Positions 9,520 through 18,054 of a DNA stretch of 64,000 nucleotides are shown here, in pieces. The notes beneath the pieces are model-generated. The model was not told the DNA's origin. It worked only from the letters and a program-made list of their open reading frames with translations, and did no database searches. This DNA is from Spongiibacteraceae bacterium (lineage in GTDB: Bacteria > Pseudomonadota > Gammaproteobacteria > Pseudomonadales > Dasaniaceae), in the NCBI GenBank assembly GCA_028280715.1, contig JANQLG010000050.1, positions 124,001 to 188,000 on the forward strand. The letters run 5' to 3'. Every line of letters begins with the position of its first letter. Positions within the stretch are counted from its first letter, which is position 1. Position numbers and translations under genes: made by a program.

Positions 9520-10323
9520 TTAACGAGAAGAAACCGCAAGCGCCTGCCTGCGATAGGCACTTACCATTAAGGCCACACCCACAATAATCATAGGCGTAGA
9601 TAACAGCTGCCCCCGAGTCATCCAGCCCAGCAGATCAAAGCCAATATGGCTGTCAGGTTCTCTGAAGAACTCAACAAAAAATCGAAACGCGCCATAGCAG
9701 ATTAAGAACAGGCCACCTACAGACCATGCCGGCCTTGGCTTAGAAGAAAACACATAAACGATTAGGAATAACACCAAGCCCTCTAAAAAGGCCTGATAGA
9801 GCTGAGACGGATGACGGGCAACACCCAGTGGATCGGCAGGAAAGACCATCGCCCAAGACACGTCAGAAGCTCGCCCCCACAACTCCTGGCCGATAAAGTT
9901 ACCTATCCGACCCATGCCCAAACCAATCGGCACCAAAGGAACCACAAAATCCAGCAAAGCTCCCCAGCTCACATTGAGACGCCTGGAATAAATAAACATC
10001 GCCAAAATAACGCCCAACAATCCACCATGAAACGCCATACCACCTTGCCAAACTTTAAACAGCCAAATCGGGTCATCCAGAAAACGATCAAAGTTGTAAA
10101 ACAGCACATAGCCGACCCTACCACCCAATACCCCGCCTATGGCGCCATAAAAAATCAGGTCGTCCACATGCTGGCGCTTGATCGGGCTATAGTCAGTCGC
10201 CGAGCGGCGAACGGCCAGGAACCATGCGGCGGCAAAACCAATCAGATACATCAATCCGTACCAGTGAATCGACAGCGGACCAATAGCAATGGCAACAGGA
10301 TCAAAATTAGGATGCGTTAGCAT
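9520..10323 (-). CDS. lgt: Prolipoprotein diacylglyceryl transferase Lgt
   Basis: A 267-residue inner-membrane enzyme that adds diacylglycerol to the lipobox cysteine of prolipoproteins. About seven membrane helices are visible. Signature blocks are [11 protein letters not shown] near the start, [21 protein letters not shown] with the essential histidine, and [14 protein letters not shown], the Lgt signature. At least one substrate is encoded in the window: the iron-binding lipoprotein at 19773-20876. It is the first gene of the probable lgt-thyA-folA operon, with its promoter in the 109-base gap before the divergent NRDE gene. Confidence 0.97.
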   Translation of the reverse strand: MLTHPNFDPVAIAIGPLSIHWYGLMYLIGFAAAWFLAVRRSATDYSPIKRQHVDDLIFYGAIGGVLGGRVGYVLFYNFDRFLDDPIWLFKVWQGGMAFHGGLLGVILAMFIYSRRLNVSWGALLDFVVPLVPIGLGMGRIGNFIGQELWGRASDVSWAMVFPADPLGVARHPSQLYQAFLEGLVLFLIVYVFSSKPRPAWSVGGLFLICYGAFRFFVEFFREPDSHIGFDLLGWMTRGQLLSTPMIIVGVALMVSAYRRQALAVSSR

Positions 10324-10432
10324 AGTGACAACTTATAAAATGGTAAGCGTTTTTTATGGGCGGTTATTATGCAGCAAGCGCGAGCGAACTGTAAGCCATG
10401 AATTTCTTAACCTGCGTTAAAGGTCTTATGCT

Positions 10433-11224
10433 GTGTGCCTGATTTTATTTGCCTATCAATATCATGCCGAATATCCCCTCGTTGTTGCCGCTAATAGGGA
10501 CGAATATTACGCAAGGCCCACACAAACGGCTGACTTCTGGAAAGAGGCCCCCGATATTTTTGCTGGCAAAGACTTACAAGCAGGCGGAACCTGGATGGGG
10601 ATATCAAAGCAAGGCCGCTTTGCTGCAGTTACTAACTTTCGCGAACCAAAGGAACAGCCTGACAACGCCATTAGCCGCGGCGAACTGTGTAAGAACTTCT
10701 TACTATCTCAAGCCGACACTAAAACCTTTACAGAAAAAATCGATCAACACCACCACTTGTATGCCGGCTTTAACCTCCTTCTGGGTGAACCAAGCGATAC
10801 CAACACTTTGCAATTAAGCTATTACTCCAATCGAACACGAACAATGCGTCCACTCGCCCCAGGTATTTACGGCCTAAGCAACGGACTGCTAAATGACCCA
10901 TGGCCCAAGGTTACAAGCGGCAAGGCTGCGCTTCAGAACATTCTCGACAACCATGAACAACCCAGTAGCTCTGCCTTAAGACAATTACTGGACTTGCTTC
11001 TTGATCAACACATTGCCCAAGACGATGACTTACCCAGTACAGGCATTAATCTTGAAATGGAACGAGCACTTTCCAGCCGATTTATTCGCACGCCCGAATA
11101 CGGCACCCGAACAACCACAGTACTGCGACTTGATAATAAAAAGACTATTGATTGGATGGAACAACACCACGATCAACATGGCCCCTGCTCAGAACAAACC
11201 AAGCACACATTTACGCTGGGTTAA
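10433..11224 (+). CDS. NRDE/TANGO2-family protein
   Basis: A 263-residue protein beginning MCLILFAYQYH and carrying the NRDE motif (AANRDEYYARPT, residues ~20-31) that defines the family related to eukaryotic TANGO2. The GGTWMGISKQGRFAAVTNFRE block and the later GLSNGLLNDPWPK also match. TANGO2-like proteins have been linked to heme trafficking and metabolism, but the bacterial role is not settled. The start is GTG at 10433, because translation from there gives the conserved N terminus at once. It sits divergent from lgt and convergent with ptsP, 20 bases from the latter's stop. Confidence 0.85.
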   Translation: MCLILFAYQYHAEYPLVVAANRDEYYARPTQTADFWKEAPDIFAGKDLQAGGTWMGISKQGRFAAVTNFREPKEQPDNAISRGELCKNFLLSQADTKTFTEKIDQHHHLYAGFNLLLGEPSDTNTLQLSYYSNRTRTMRPLAPGIYGLSNGLLNDPWPKVTSGKAALQNILDNHEQPSSSALRQLLDLLLDQHIAQDDDLPSTGINLEMERALSSRFIRTPEYGTRTTTVLRLDNKKTIDWMEQHHDQHGPCSEQTKHTFTLG

Positions 11225-11244
11225 AAATAAAAAAGATAAGGGTA

Positions 11245-13542
11245 TTAATCAGAGACTTTAGAAATATACGGCCGCAGAATTGTCGTCTTGTCCTGTTCAA
11301 GTAAAACACTCTCGAGGTATTCCCGAACATGACTTGCACTTTCCATAGTCATAGCACCTTGTAACAACTCCTTTGCCCTGGCCAGACTAATATTTCGAAT
11401 CACCGATTTTACTTTGGGCAAGTTAGCCGCATTCATAGAGAGTACATTGTAGCCCATGGCTACCAATAGAATGGCAGCAGCAGGATCACCCGCTAACTCA
11501 CCGCAAATACTGACCTGTTTATTTTCAGCAATGCAGTCGTCGGCTACCTTTTTCAGCGCATGCAATACGGCGGGATGAAAGGCCTGATAAATATCAGCTA
11601 CGCGCGCGTTATTGCGATCCACTGCCAACAAGTACTGAGTTAAATCGTTAGATCCTACCGACAAAAATGAAACTCGGCGCGCAAATTCTCTCGCTTGATA
11701 AACAGCAGCCGGTACTTCCACCATCACACCAATTTCCGGCAACTCCAAATCGACCTGAAGCTCTTCAGCCAATTCATCATGAGCCCTATAAATCAGCTCC
11801 AATGCTTCTTCCAGCTCAGGTACACTACTAATCATTGGCAGCATAATTCGCAAATTGCCCAAGCCAGCATTCGCTTTCATCATTGCGCGGACTTGTACCA
11901 AAAATATTTCCGGATGATCTAACGTTACCCTTATGCCGCGCCAACCTAAAAAAGGATTATCCTCTTCAATCGGAAAATAAGGCAACGACTTATCACCACC
12001 AACATCCAAGGTGCGCATCGTTACCGCCATAGGAGAAAAGGCTTCCAAGTGCGCACGATAAATCTTGCGCTGCTCTTCCTCACTGGGAAAACGTTCGCGT
12101 AATAAAAAAGGCACTTCGGTACGATACAGCCCAACACCTTCGGCACCTCGATCCAGCGAGCGCGCAATATCAGCTTGTAAACCAGTATTTACCCATAACG
12201 GCAGACGATGCTCATCGGTGGTGACACAGGGCAAATCTTTGAGTTTTTCCAGTCCCTTTGCCAGTTGCTGTTCTTCTTCATAAATCGCCTGGTACTGGCT
12301 ATAAAGATCTTGAGTGGGATTGAAAAAAACATGGCCGTTATAGCCATCAACAATAATTTCGCTCCCTTCCAACTGGGTGAACGGTAAATCAACCGCCCCC
12401 ATGACCGTTGGAATACCCATCGAGCGAGCCAAGATCGCTACATGGGAAGAACTCGAACCTTTAACCGACACCAGCCCTGCTAATTTTTCACTCGGAATTT
12501 CACCGAGCACTGAGGCCGTCAACTCTTCACCGACTAAAATGGTGCGATCAGGGTAATCGACCGGACCGCCATTTGCTGCCTGTAAATAAGCCAATACTCT
12601 TCGCCCAAGGTCCTTAACATCGGTAGCGCGTTCCTTAAGGTAGATATCTTCCATCATTTCAAAGGTGCGAACGTGTTTTAGCACCACTCGACTAAGTGCA
12701 CCCTGCGCCCACTCGCCCTGGCGAATAAACTCATCAACTTCTAATGCCAAAGCATTGTCATCCAGCATACGCAGGTAAACATCAAATAGAGCCTGTTCCT
12801 CAGGAGCTAGTCGAGTAGAAAGCTGTTCCCCTAACGTCTTAATATCTTCACGAACAGCAGCGAGACATTCATGAAAGAACTTCAGCTCCGCATCAATATC
12901 TTTACAGCGCCTAAATGGCACCGCCGTAAGATCAGCGGGCGGTGACACAACAACGGTGGTACCTATGGCAATGCCCGGAGCGCCAGACAAGCCACGAAAC
13001 CTGGCCATGGCCGCTTTTTTCTCACCCGACTCCAACTTCACAATGGAGCCAGTAGCCTGTGCATGTGCTATCACACCAGCCAGTTGTGCCGACACAGTTA
13101 CTAAAAAGGCCTCTTCATCCTCATCGAAACGACGACGTTCGACCTGTTGAATAATTAATACACCCAGCACTTCGCGCTGATGAATAATGGGCACACCGAG
13201 AAATGAACTAAAGCGCTCTTCCCCAATACCCGGCATAAACAGAAACTTTGGGTGCGCTTCGGCGTGCTCCAAGTTAATCGGCTCTTCGCGAAGTGCCACC
13301 TGACCGACCAACCCTTCATCAGGGGCCATGGAGATCTTGCCGACAAAATTTTTGTTCAGGCCTTCAGTTGCACTAAAGACATAACGATTCAATTCATTTT
13401 CGCGTAGATAAATCGAACAAACCTCAGTCCCCATTGTCTCCTGAACCCGCATCACCGTGATATTTAACACGGCTTGCAGATCATCAGCCGCATTGACCTC
13501 ATGGACAATGCGACGAAGGGATTCAAGCATGTTCTTTTGCAT
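11245..13542 (-). CDS. ptsP: PtsP, phosphoenolpyruvate-protein phosphotransferase with GAF domain (EI-Ntr)
   Basis: A 765-residue enzyme I of the nitrogen-related PTS. An N-terminal GAF domain spans about 1-165 (LGVPIIHQREVLGVLIIQQ). A PEP-utiliser N-terminal domain follows, then the phosphohistidine loop GSSSSHVAILARSMGIPTVMG, and the C-terminal PEP-binding barrel with VGLYRTEVPFL, MLPMISSVPE and the active-site segment VSICGELAGDP. It passes phosphate from PEP to NPr and on to EIIA-Ntr. The ATG at 13542 has AGCAGG at good spacing; homologues often start four codons later at the next methionine. It is 38 bases downstream of rppH, a conserved pairing. Confidence 0.95.
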   Translation of the reverse strand: MQKNMLESLRRIVHEVNAADDLQAVLNITVMRVQETMGTEVCSIYLRENELNRYVFSATEGLNKNFVGKISMAPDEGLVGQVALREEPINLEHAEAHPKFLFMPGIGEERFSSFLGVPIIHQREVLGVLIIQQVERRRFDEDEEAFLVTVSAQLAGVIAHAQATGSIVKLESGEKKAAMARFRGLSGAPGIAIGTTVVVSPPADLTAVPFRRCKDIDAELKFFHECLAAVREDIKTLGEQLSTRLAPEEQALFDVYLRMLDDNALALEVDEFIRQGEWAQGALSRVVLKHVRTFEMMEDIYLKERATDVKDLGRRVLAYLQAANGGPVDYPDRTILVGEELTASVLGEIPSEKLAGLVSVKGSSSSHVAILARSMGIPTVMGAVDLPFTQLEGSEIIVDGYNGHVFFNPTQDLYSQYQAIYEEEQQLAKGLEKLKDLPCVTTDEHRLPLWVNTGLQADIARSLDRGAEGVGLYRTEVPFLLRERFPSEEEQRKIYRAHLEAFSPMAVTMRTLDVGGDKSLPYFPIEEDNPFLGWRGIRVTLDHPEIFLVQVRAMMKANAGLGNLRIMLPMISSVPELEEALELIYRAHDELAEELQVDLELPEIGVMVEVPAAVYQAREFARRVSFLSVGSNDLTQYLLAVDRNNARVADIYQAFHPAVLHALKKVADDCIAENKQVSICGELAGDPAAAILLVAMGYNVLSMNAANLPKVKSVIRNISLARAKELLQGAMTMESASHVREYLESVLLEQDKTTILRPYISKVSD

Positions 13543-13580
13543 TTATAACCTGCTGACAATAATGTGAATCAAACGACTAG

Positions 13581-14072
13581 CTATGATCCAGCATTTACCA
13601 ATCGACTATGTTTGGACGACAACTCTTTCAGCGCCCGGCGATAGACATCTCGCTTAAAGGGAATCACCTGCCCCAGTGGATACCAATAACTCACCCAGCG
13701 CCAGTCATCAAACTCGGGCTTCTCTCCGGCATCAAACACAACTTCACTGTCTTCAGCCAGCATTCGCAACAGAAACCACTTTTGTTTCTGGCCTATGCAT
13801 AGAGGCTCACTGCCCCGGCGTAACAACCTCTGCGGCAACCGGTAACGCAACCAGCCCCGCGTACAGGCAATGATTTCAACATCTTTTTTGGAAAGACCAA
13901 TTTCTTCGTGCAGTTCTCGGAAAAGGGCCTGCTCAGGGTTCTCCCCCTGATTAATCCCACCTTGAGGAAATTGCCAGGCATCCTGCCCTACACGTCGCGC
14001 CCACAACAGCTCGCCCTTGGCATTTGCCAGCATGATGCCGACATTGGCGCGAAATCCTTCTGAGTCAATCAC
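13581..14072 (-). CDS. rppH: RNA pyrophosphohydrolase RppH (Nudix)
   Basis: A 163-residue Nudix hydrolase that removes pyrophosphate from the 5' end of transcripts and so starts RNA decay. It begins [17 protein letters not shown] and has the Nudix box as [20 protein letters not shown] followed by IG, then [10 protein letters not shown] and QKWFLL. I chose the GTG at 14072, whose sequence aligns with other RppH starts and is preceded by a GGGGAAG ribosome site; a TTG one codon upstream is also open. It is followed closely by ptsP. Confidence 0.95.
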   Translation of the reverse strand: MIDSEGFRANVGIMLANAKGELLWARRVGQDAWQFPQGGINQGENPEQALFRELHEEIGLSKKDVEIIACTRGWLRYRLPQRLLRRGSEPLCIGQKQKWFLLRMLAEDSEVVFDAGEKPEFDDWRWVSYWYPLGQVIPFKRDVYRRALKELSSKHSRLVNAGS

Positions 14073-14351
14073 CAACTTCCCCTCACTATTCCTGCCGCTG
14101 ATCGCTTCTCGAAATCAACGGATTGCTTTTATATTTGGCCAGATTGATGACCTTTTCAGGAAGCAAAATGGGCCCCCAAACTCAGCTATTGTTCCACAAA
14201 TAGCTTTCTATGAGAAATCGCACTCAAAATAGCTGGCATTGGAGGTGCATTGGACAGCGACGATCAGTATCCTATGCCGCTGTGACAAAATTATGTAAAT
14301 ACAACCTTTATATTTCAGATACATCACAAGTTAATTTGGAGTTAACCCCTT

Positions 14352-15008
14352 GTGAGCCTTGCAATTTTTGATTTGGATAACACTTTAATTAATGGCGATA
14401 GCGATCATGCCTGGGGCCAGTTTTTAGTCGACCAGGGTATCGTCGACCCTGAGGAATACCGCCGCAGCAATGACTATTTTTATCAGCAATATCAACATGG
14501 CGGACTGAATATCCATGAATACCTGGAATTTGCCTTGCGACCTTTGAGTCAGCACAGCAAAAACCAGCTCGATCAGTGGCATCGACAATTTATGGCCGAA
14601 GTCATCGTCCCCATGCTGCTAGATCAGGCAGACAAATTACTGCAGCAACACCGGGATGAGGGCGACATATTACTGATCATTACCGCCACCAACGAATTCA
14701 TCACTGGCCCTATCGCCAACAAATTAGGCATCGAACACATACTGGCTACCGTACCGGAGTTTATCGATGGCAGCTATACCGGCAGAGTCAGTGGCACCCC
14801 CTGTTTTCAAGAGGGCAAAGTAGAGCGATTACAGCAGTGGATGAATGACCGAAAACTGAATTTAGACGGAAGTTATTTTTACAGCGATTCTCACAATGAC
14901 TTGCCGCTGCTTGAGCTGGTCGACAACCCCGTTGCTGTCGATCCCGACGCCATCCTGACTGAAGAAGCAAAAAAAAGAAGCTGGCCAATAATCAGTTTGC
15001 GCGACTAA
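14352..15008 (+). CDS. HAD-IB family phosphatase (SerB-like)
   Basis: A 218-residue haloacid dehalogenase superfamily hydrolase of subfamily IB. Motif I is FDLDNTLINGDSDHAW (nucleophile and acid/base aspartates), motif II lies in LLIITATNEFITGP, and motif III/IV in YFYSDSHNDLPLLELV. The helical cap with WGQFLVDQGIVD and FMAEVIVPML is typical of the TIGR01490 group, which is often found beside rppH/ptsP. The substrate is unknown; phosphoserine or a small phosphomonoester is plausible. The start is GTG, with GGAG at 14338-14341 upstream. Confidence 0.88.
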   Translation: MSLAIFDLDNTLINGDSDHAWGQFLVDQGIVDPEEYRRSNDYFYQQYQHGGLNIHEYLEFALRPLSQHSKNQLDQWHRQFMAEVIVPMLLDQADKLLQQHRDEGDILLIITATNEFITGPIANKLGIEHILATVPEFIDGSYTGRVSGTPCFQEGKVERLQQWMNDRKLNLDGSYFYSDSHNDLPLLELVDNPVAVDPDAILTEEAKKRSWPIISLRD

Positions 15009-15046
15009 CGTCTGACTAGACCCAACCTAGCTGGACCTAGCTCGCA

Positions 15047-16264
15047 CTAGGAAGCTGGCAGCAAACGCGCGAATACCGCTTTGAGATAATCTGTCTCAGG
15101 AATTGCTGGGTGCACAGGGTGGTCAAAACTCTGACCACCCTGCTCAACAATCTGCAAATCACGATCCAGATGACGGGAAGAAGCCCTCAACAAATCAACC
15201 AACGTATCCCGTTTCAAATGCATGGAGCAGGAACCTGAAACCAGATAACCATTTTTACTGACCAGCCGCATCGCCAACTCATTAGCTCGCCGGTAGGCCT
15301 GCTCCCCCTTCTTGCTGTCTTTGCGCTTTGGAATAAATGCAGGCGGATCGATGATAACCAGATCGAAACGCTCGCCTTCATCGATCAGCATTTTCATCGC
15401 ATCGAAGGCCGACCCTTGAATGGTCCCCACTTTATCGCGTACATCATTAAGCAATGCATTGTCTTCCACCAAATCCAAAGCAAACTCGGAGCTATCGATG
15501 CAGGTCACCGACTCAGCACCAAAGCTGGCGGCTTGTACTCCCCAACCACCGATGTAGCTGAACACATCCAACACCCTAAGATCTTTTACATAGCTTTTTA
15601 ATCGTGCACGGCTAGCACGATGGTCATAAAACCAACCCGTTTTCTGGCCATTGAATACCGGCACATGAAAGCGGACGCCATTTTCTTCCATCAGCACCTG
15701 TTCTGGCATCTCGCCATAAGCCACTTCGACATATTCCGGCAGCCCGTCGGTGGCACGAATACGGGAATCATTTTTAATCAGAATGCCCTTCGGCCTTAAA
15801 ACCTGAACCAGCGCCGCCACAATATCACCCTTCACTAATTCCATTCCCTCGGTAGCAATTTGCACTACCAGATAGTCTCCAAACCGATCGACCACAAGAC
15901 CCGGCAGGAAATCACTATCGCCATAGACCAAACGATAAAAGGGTTTATCGGTTATGGAATTACGCAAACTCAACGCAATATTCAATCGATGAACTAACAG
16001 GGATTTATCCAATGCATATTTAATATCGCGACTAAACAACCGACCACAGATCAGGTTATGCGGATTGAGATAGGCCAACCCAATAGTTTTCCCACGCGAC
16101 GTTTCTACTCGCACCTGCTGACCAGATTGAAAGTTTTTCAACGGCGTCTGGGCCACATCTACTTCATTGCTATAAATCCATAAATGCCCAGCGCGCAGGC
16201 GACGGTCAGCCTGATTTTTAAGCCTGATCACATCAAATGATTCTTTCATAACCGGGAAACCCAT
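15047..16264 (-). CDS. rlmI: 23S rRNA (cytosine-5) methyltransferase RlmI family
   Basis: A 405-residue class I SAM-dependent methyltransferase with an N-terminal PUA-like domain (LRAGHLWIYSNEV at about 20-35). A Rossmann fold follows: VLDVFSYIGGWGVQAASFGA as the SAM-binding loop, then DLVIIDPPAFIPKRKDSKKG as motif IV and SGSCSMHL near the end. RlmI methylates C1962 of 23S rRNA in E. coli; its relatives RlmL/RlmK share the fold, so the target base is inferred. The start is uncertain between ATG at 16264 and ATG at 16249; neither has a strong ribosome site. An 18-bp palindrome lies just upstream. Confidence 0.88.
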   Translation of the reverse strand: MGFPVMKESFDVIRLKNQADRRLRAGHLWIYSNEVDVAQTPLKNFQSGQQVRVETSRGKTIGLAYLNPHNLICGRLFSRDIKYALDKSLLVHRLNIALSLRNSITDKPFYRLVYGDSDFLPGLVVDRFGDYLVVQIATEGMELVKGDIVAALVQVLRPKGILIKNDSRIRATDGLPEYVEVAYGEMPEQVLMEENGVRFHVPVFNGQKTGWFYDHRASRARLKSYVKDLRVLDVFSYIGGWGVQAASFGAESVTCIDSSEFALDLVEDNALLNDVRDKVGTIQGSAFDAMKMLIDEGERFDLVIIDPPAFIPKRKDSKKGEQAYRRANELAMRLVSKNGYLVSGSCSMHLKRDTLVDLLRASSRHLDRDLQIVEQGGQSFDHPVHPAIPETDYLKAVFARLLPAS

Positions 16265-16296
16265 AGGATGAATAACTACTAAATATAACTTCGTTG

Positions 16297-16314
16297 TACT
16301 GGGTTAACCCAGTA
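16297..16314. promoter_or_regulatory. Perfect 18-bp palindrome, possible operator
   Basis: TACTGGGTTAACCCAGTA reads identically on both strands. It lies 33 bases upstream of the rlmI start in the divergent region shared with the HDOD gene. It has no loop or T tract, so a protein-binding operator fits better than a terminator. The binding factor is unknown. Confidence 0.5.
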
Positions 16315-16343
16315 AAAGATCCAACTCAAGGCCTAAGCTAAAA

Positions 16344-16379
16344 CCACCCCTAAGACCCACCCCTAAGAAAAGGGGCGGG
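16344..16379. repeat. Two copies of CCACCCCTAAGA plus hairpin
   Basis: CCACCCCTAAGA occurs at 16344-16355 and again at 16357-16368, one base apart. The second copy can pair with AGGGGCGGG at 16371-16379 to form a nine-pair stem with one A-C mismatch. There is no T tract, so it is not a clear terminator. It lies in the rlmI/HDOD divergent region and could be regulatory. Confidence 0.5.
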
Positions 16380-16498
16380 CATTATATACTGTTAACAAAG
16401 TCGGCAATAACTTTCTATAAAATACGGTCAGCTTGCTACACTTAAAATAAGTACTATTTTGTTCTTTAGCTGTCAGCGCCCGCACAGGAAATGTCACC

Positions 16499-17380
16499 GT
16501 GTCGAAAGAACTCACACCCGATCAAATTAAAAACCTACTGCAGGGCATTAGTATTCCACCACAGCCGCAAATTATGGTGGATTTACAGATGGAACAAGTC
16601 TCTCACGAATGTAATATCGATCGCATTTCCGACTTGATTGCTCAGGACATGGGATTGTCCGGCAGTGTACTGAAAACCGTTAACTCTTCTCTGTACGGAC
16701 TCAGCAATAAAATTACTTCCATTAAGCAGGCATGTAGCCTTCTGGGCATTAAAAGCGTCATTAATATAGTCAATGCGCTGTCCATTCGCGGCGAGCTCAG
16801 TGATGAAAACATTATCGCCCTCAATCGCTTTTGGGATAGCGCAATGGACGTCGCCATGGCGTCAGCTACCATTGCCAAGCAGATTGGCTTTCACTCTCCA
16901 GACGAAGCTTATACCTTGGGGCTGTTTCACAATTGCGGCATTCCACTTCTTATAATGCGCTTTGACGATATCAGTGAATGCTTAGCTGCATCCTATGCTC
17001 AGTCCGAACAGCGCATTATCGACGTAGAAAATAAACAGCTGAAAACCAATCATGCGGTAGTCGGTTACTATGTTGCCAAATCCTGGAATTTACCAATCTA
17101 TTTATGTGAAGCCATTGCCGATCACCACAGCTGCGACAAAATTTTTTCAGATACCAATTACACCAATACTGAAAAGAAAAACTTACTGGCCATATTGAAA
17201 ATGGCAGAACATGTATGCGGCTTACACAAGACACTAGGAAATCAAACTGTAGACCATGAATGGGAAAAACTGGAGGACCCAGTTTTGCTGTACACAGGCC
17301 TCAGCGCCTATGATTTTCAATGCATCATGGAAAATTGTCTAGAACAGGGATTGGGCAATAACGGTTTTATTGCTGATTAA
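16499..17380 (+). CDS. HDOD-domain protein
   Basis: A 293-residue protein consisting mainly of an HDOD domain (about 15-215), an HD-related output domain without the catalytic metal site, used in bacterial signalling. Visible blocks are LIAQDMGLSGSVLKTVNSSLYGL, IKQACSLLGIKSVINIVNAL, TLGLFHNCGIPLL and NHAVVGYYVAKSWNLPIYLCEAIADHH. The start is GTG at 16499, with AGGAA at 16486-16490. Its partner is unknown; no receiver domain is fused. It faces the leftward gcvH gene across a terminator. Confidence 0.88.
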   Translation: MSKELTPDQIKNLLQGISIPPQPQIMVDLQMEQVSHECNIDRISDLIAQDMGLSGSVLKTVNSSLYGLSNKITSIKQACSLLGIKSVINIVNALSIRGELSDENIIALNRFWDSAMDVAMASATIAKQIGFHSPDEAYTLGLFHNCGIPLLIMRFDDISECLAASYAQSEQRIIDVENKQLKTNHAVVGYYVAKSWNLPIYLCEAIADHHSCDKIFSDTNYTNTEKKNLLAILKMAEHVCGLHKTLGNQTVDHEWEKLEDPVLLYTGLSAYDFQCIMENCLEQGLGNNGFIAD

Positions 17381-17404
17381 AAAATTTTATATTTATCCCA
17401 AAAT

Positions 17405-17439
17405 AAAAAAGCTGTGATGATTAATACGATCACCACAGC
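17405..17439 (-). terminator. Terminator of gcvH
   Basis: On the minus strand a stem of eleven positions with one mismatch (GCTGTGATGAT at 17411-17421 against ATCACCACAGC at 17429-17439) is followed by six T residues. The position is just downstream of gcvH. Confidence 0.8.
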
Positions 17440-17490
17440 CCTGTAAAAGCTTGTCGAAGCACTTTCTCAATAGCTGACAATTACTACAAT

Positions 17491-17883
17491 TTATTCGTCT
17501 TCCTCACACTGAGCCTTGTAATCATCTGCACTTAGCAAGTTTTCCAGTTCAGATACATCAGAGGGCTGCAGTTTGAAGAACCAACCATCATTGTATGGAT
17601 CACTGTTTACCAATTCCGGCTCATCTTCCAAGGCTTCATTCACCGCTATCACTTCGCCACCTACTGGCGCATAAATATCAGAAGCCGCTTTAACAGATTC
17701 AACCACACCAGCTTCATCTGATGCCGCCAGGCTGGCACCCACTTCAGGCGTTTCGACAAATACTACATCGCCCAACGCTTCCTGGGCATGATCAGTGATA
17801 CCTACCGTCACCGTGCCATCTTCTTCCAGGCGCGCCCATTCATGACTACTAGCATACTTCAATTCGCTAGGTGTATTGCTCAT
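17491..17883 (-). CDS. gcvH: Glycine cleavage system H protein
   Basis: A 130-residue lipoyl carrier of the glycine cleavage system; it shuttles the aminomethyl group between the P, T and L proteins. [30 protein letters not shown] is the classic start, and the lipoylated lysine lies in [16 protein letters not shown] chose ATG at 17883, preceded by AGAGGACG; an upstream in-frame methionine at 17937 adds a non-conserved tail. It stands alone: gcvT and gcvP are not adjacent here, and no glycine riboswitch is visible upstream. Confidence 0.95.
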   Translation of the reverse strand: MSNTPSELKYASSHEWARLEEDGTVTVGITDHAQEALGDVVFVETPEVGASLAASDEAGVVESVKAASDIYAPVGGEVIAVNEALEDEPELVNSDPYNDGWFFKLQPSDVSELENLLSADDYKAQCEEDE

Positions 17884-18054
17884 TGCAACGTCCTCTTTAT
17901 TTGTGCTTATACTCTTGGGATGTAACCAATATTGCACGGTTACACCAATGATTAATTCTTTTGATGCGAGGCATTCTACCCGGCAAAAGTCGAATTACAA
18001 GATGGGGAAGCCATCAGCCAGAAATTTTGTTTCGGAAAAAATGTTGTCAGGAAA

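Noticed and set aside
17884-18054. Glycine riboswitch upstream of gcvH
   Set aside because: The 171-base leader has no recognisable tandem glycine aptamer core; only a normal promoter region is likely.
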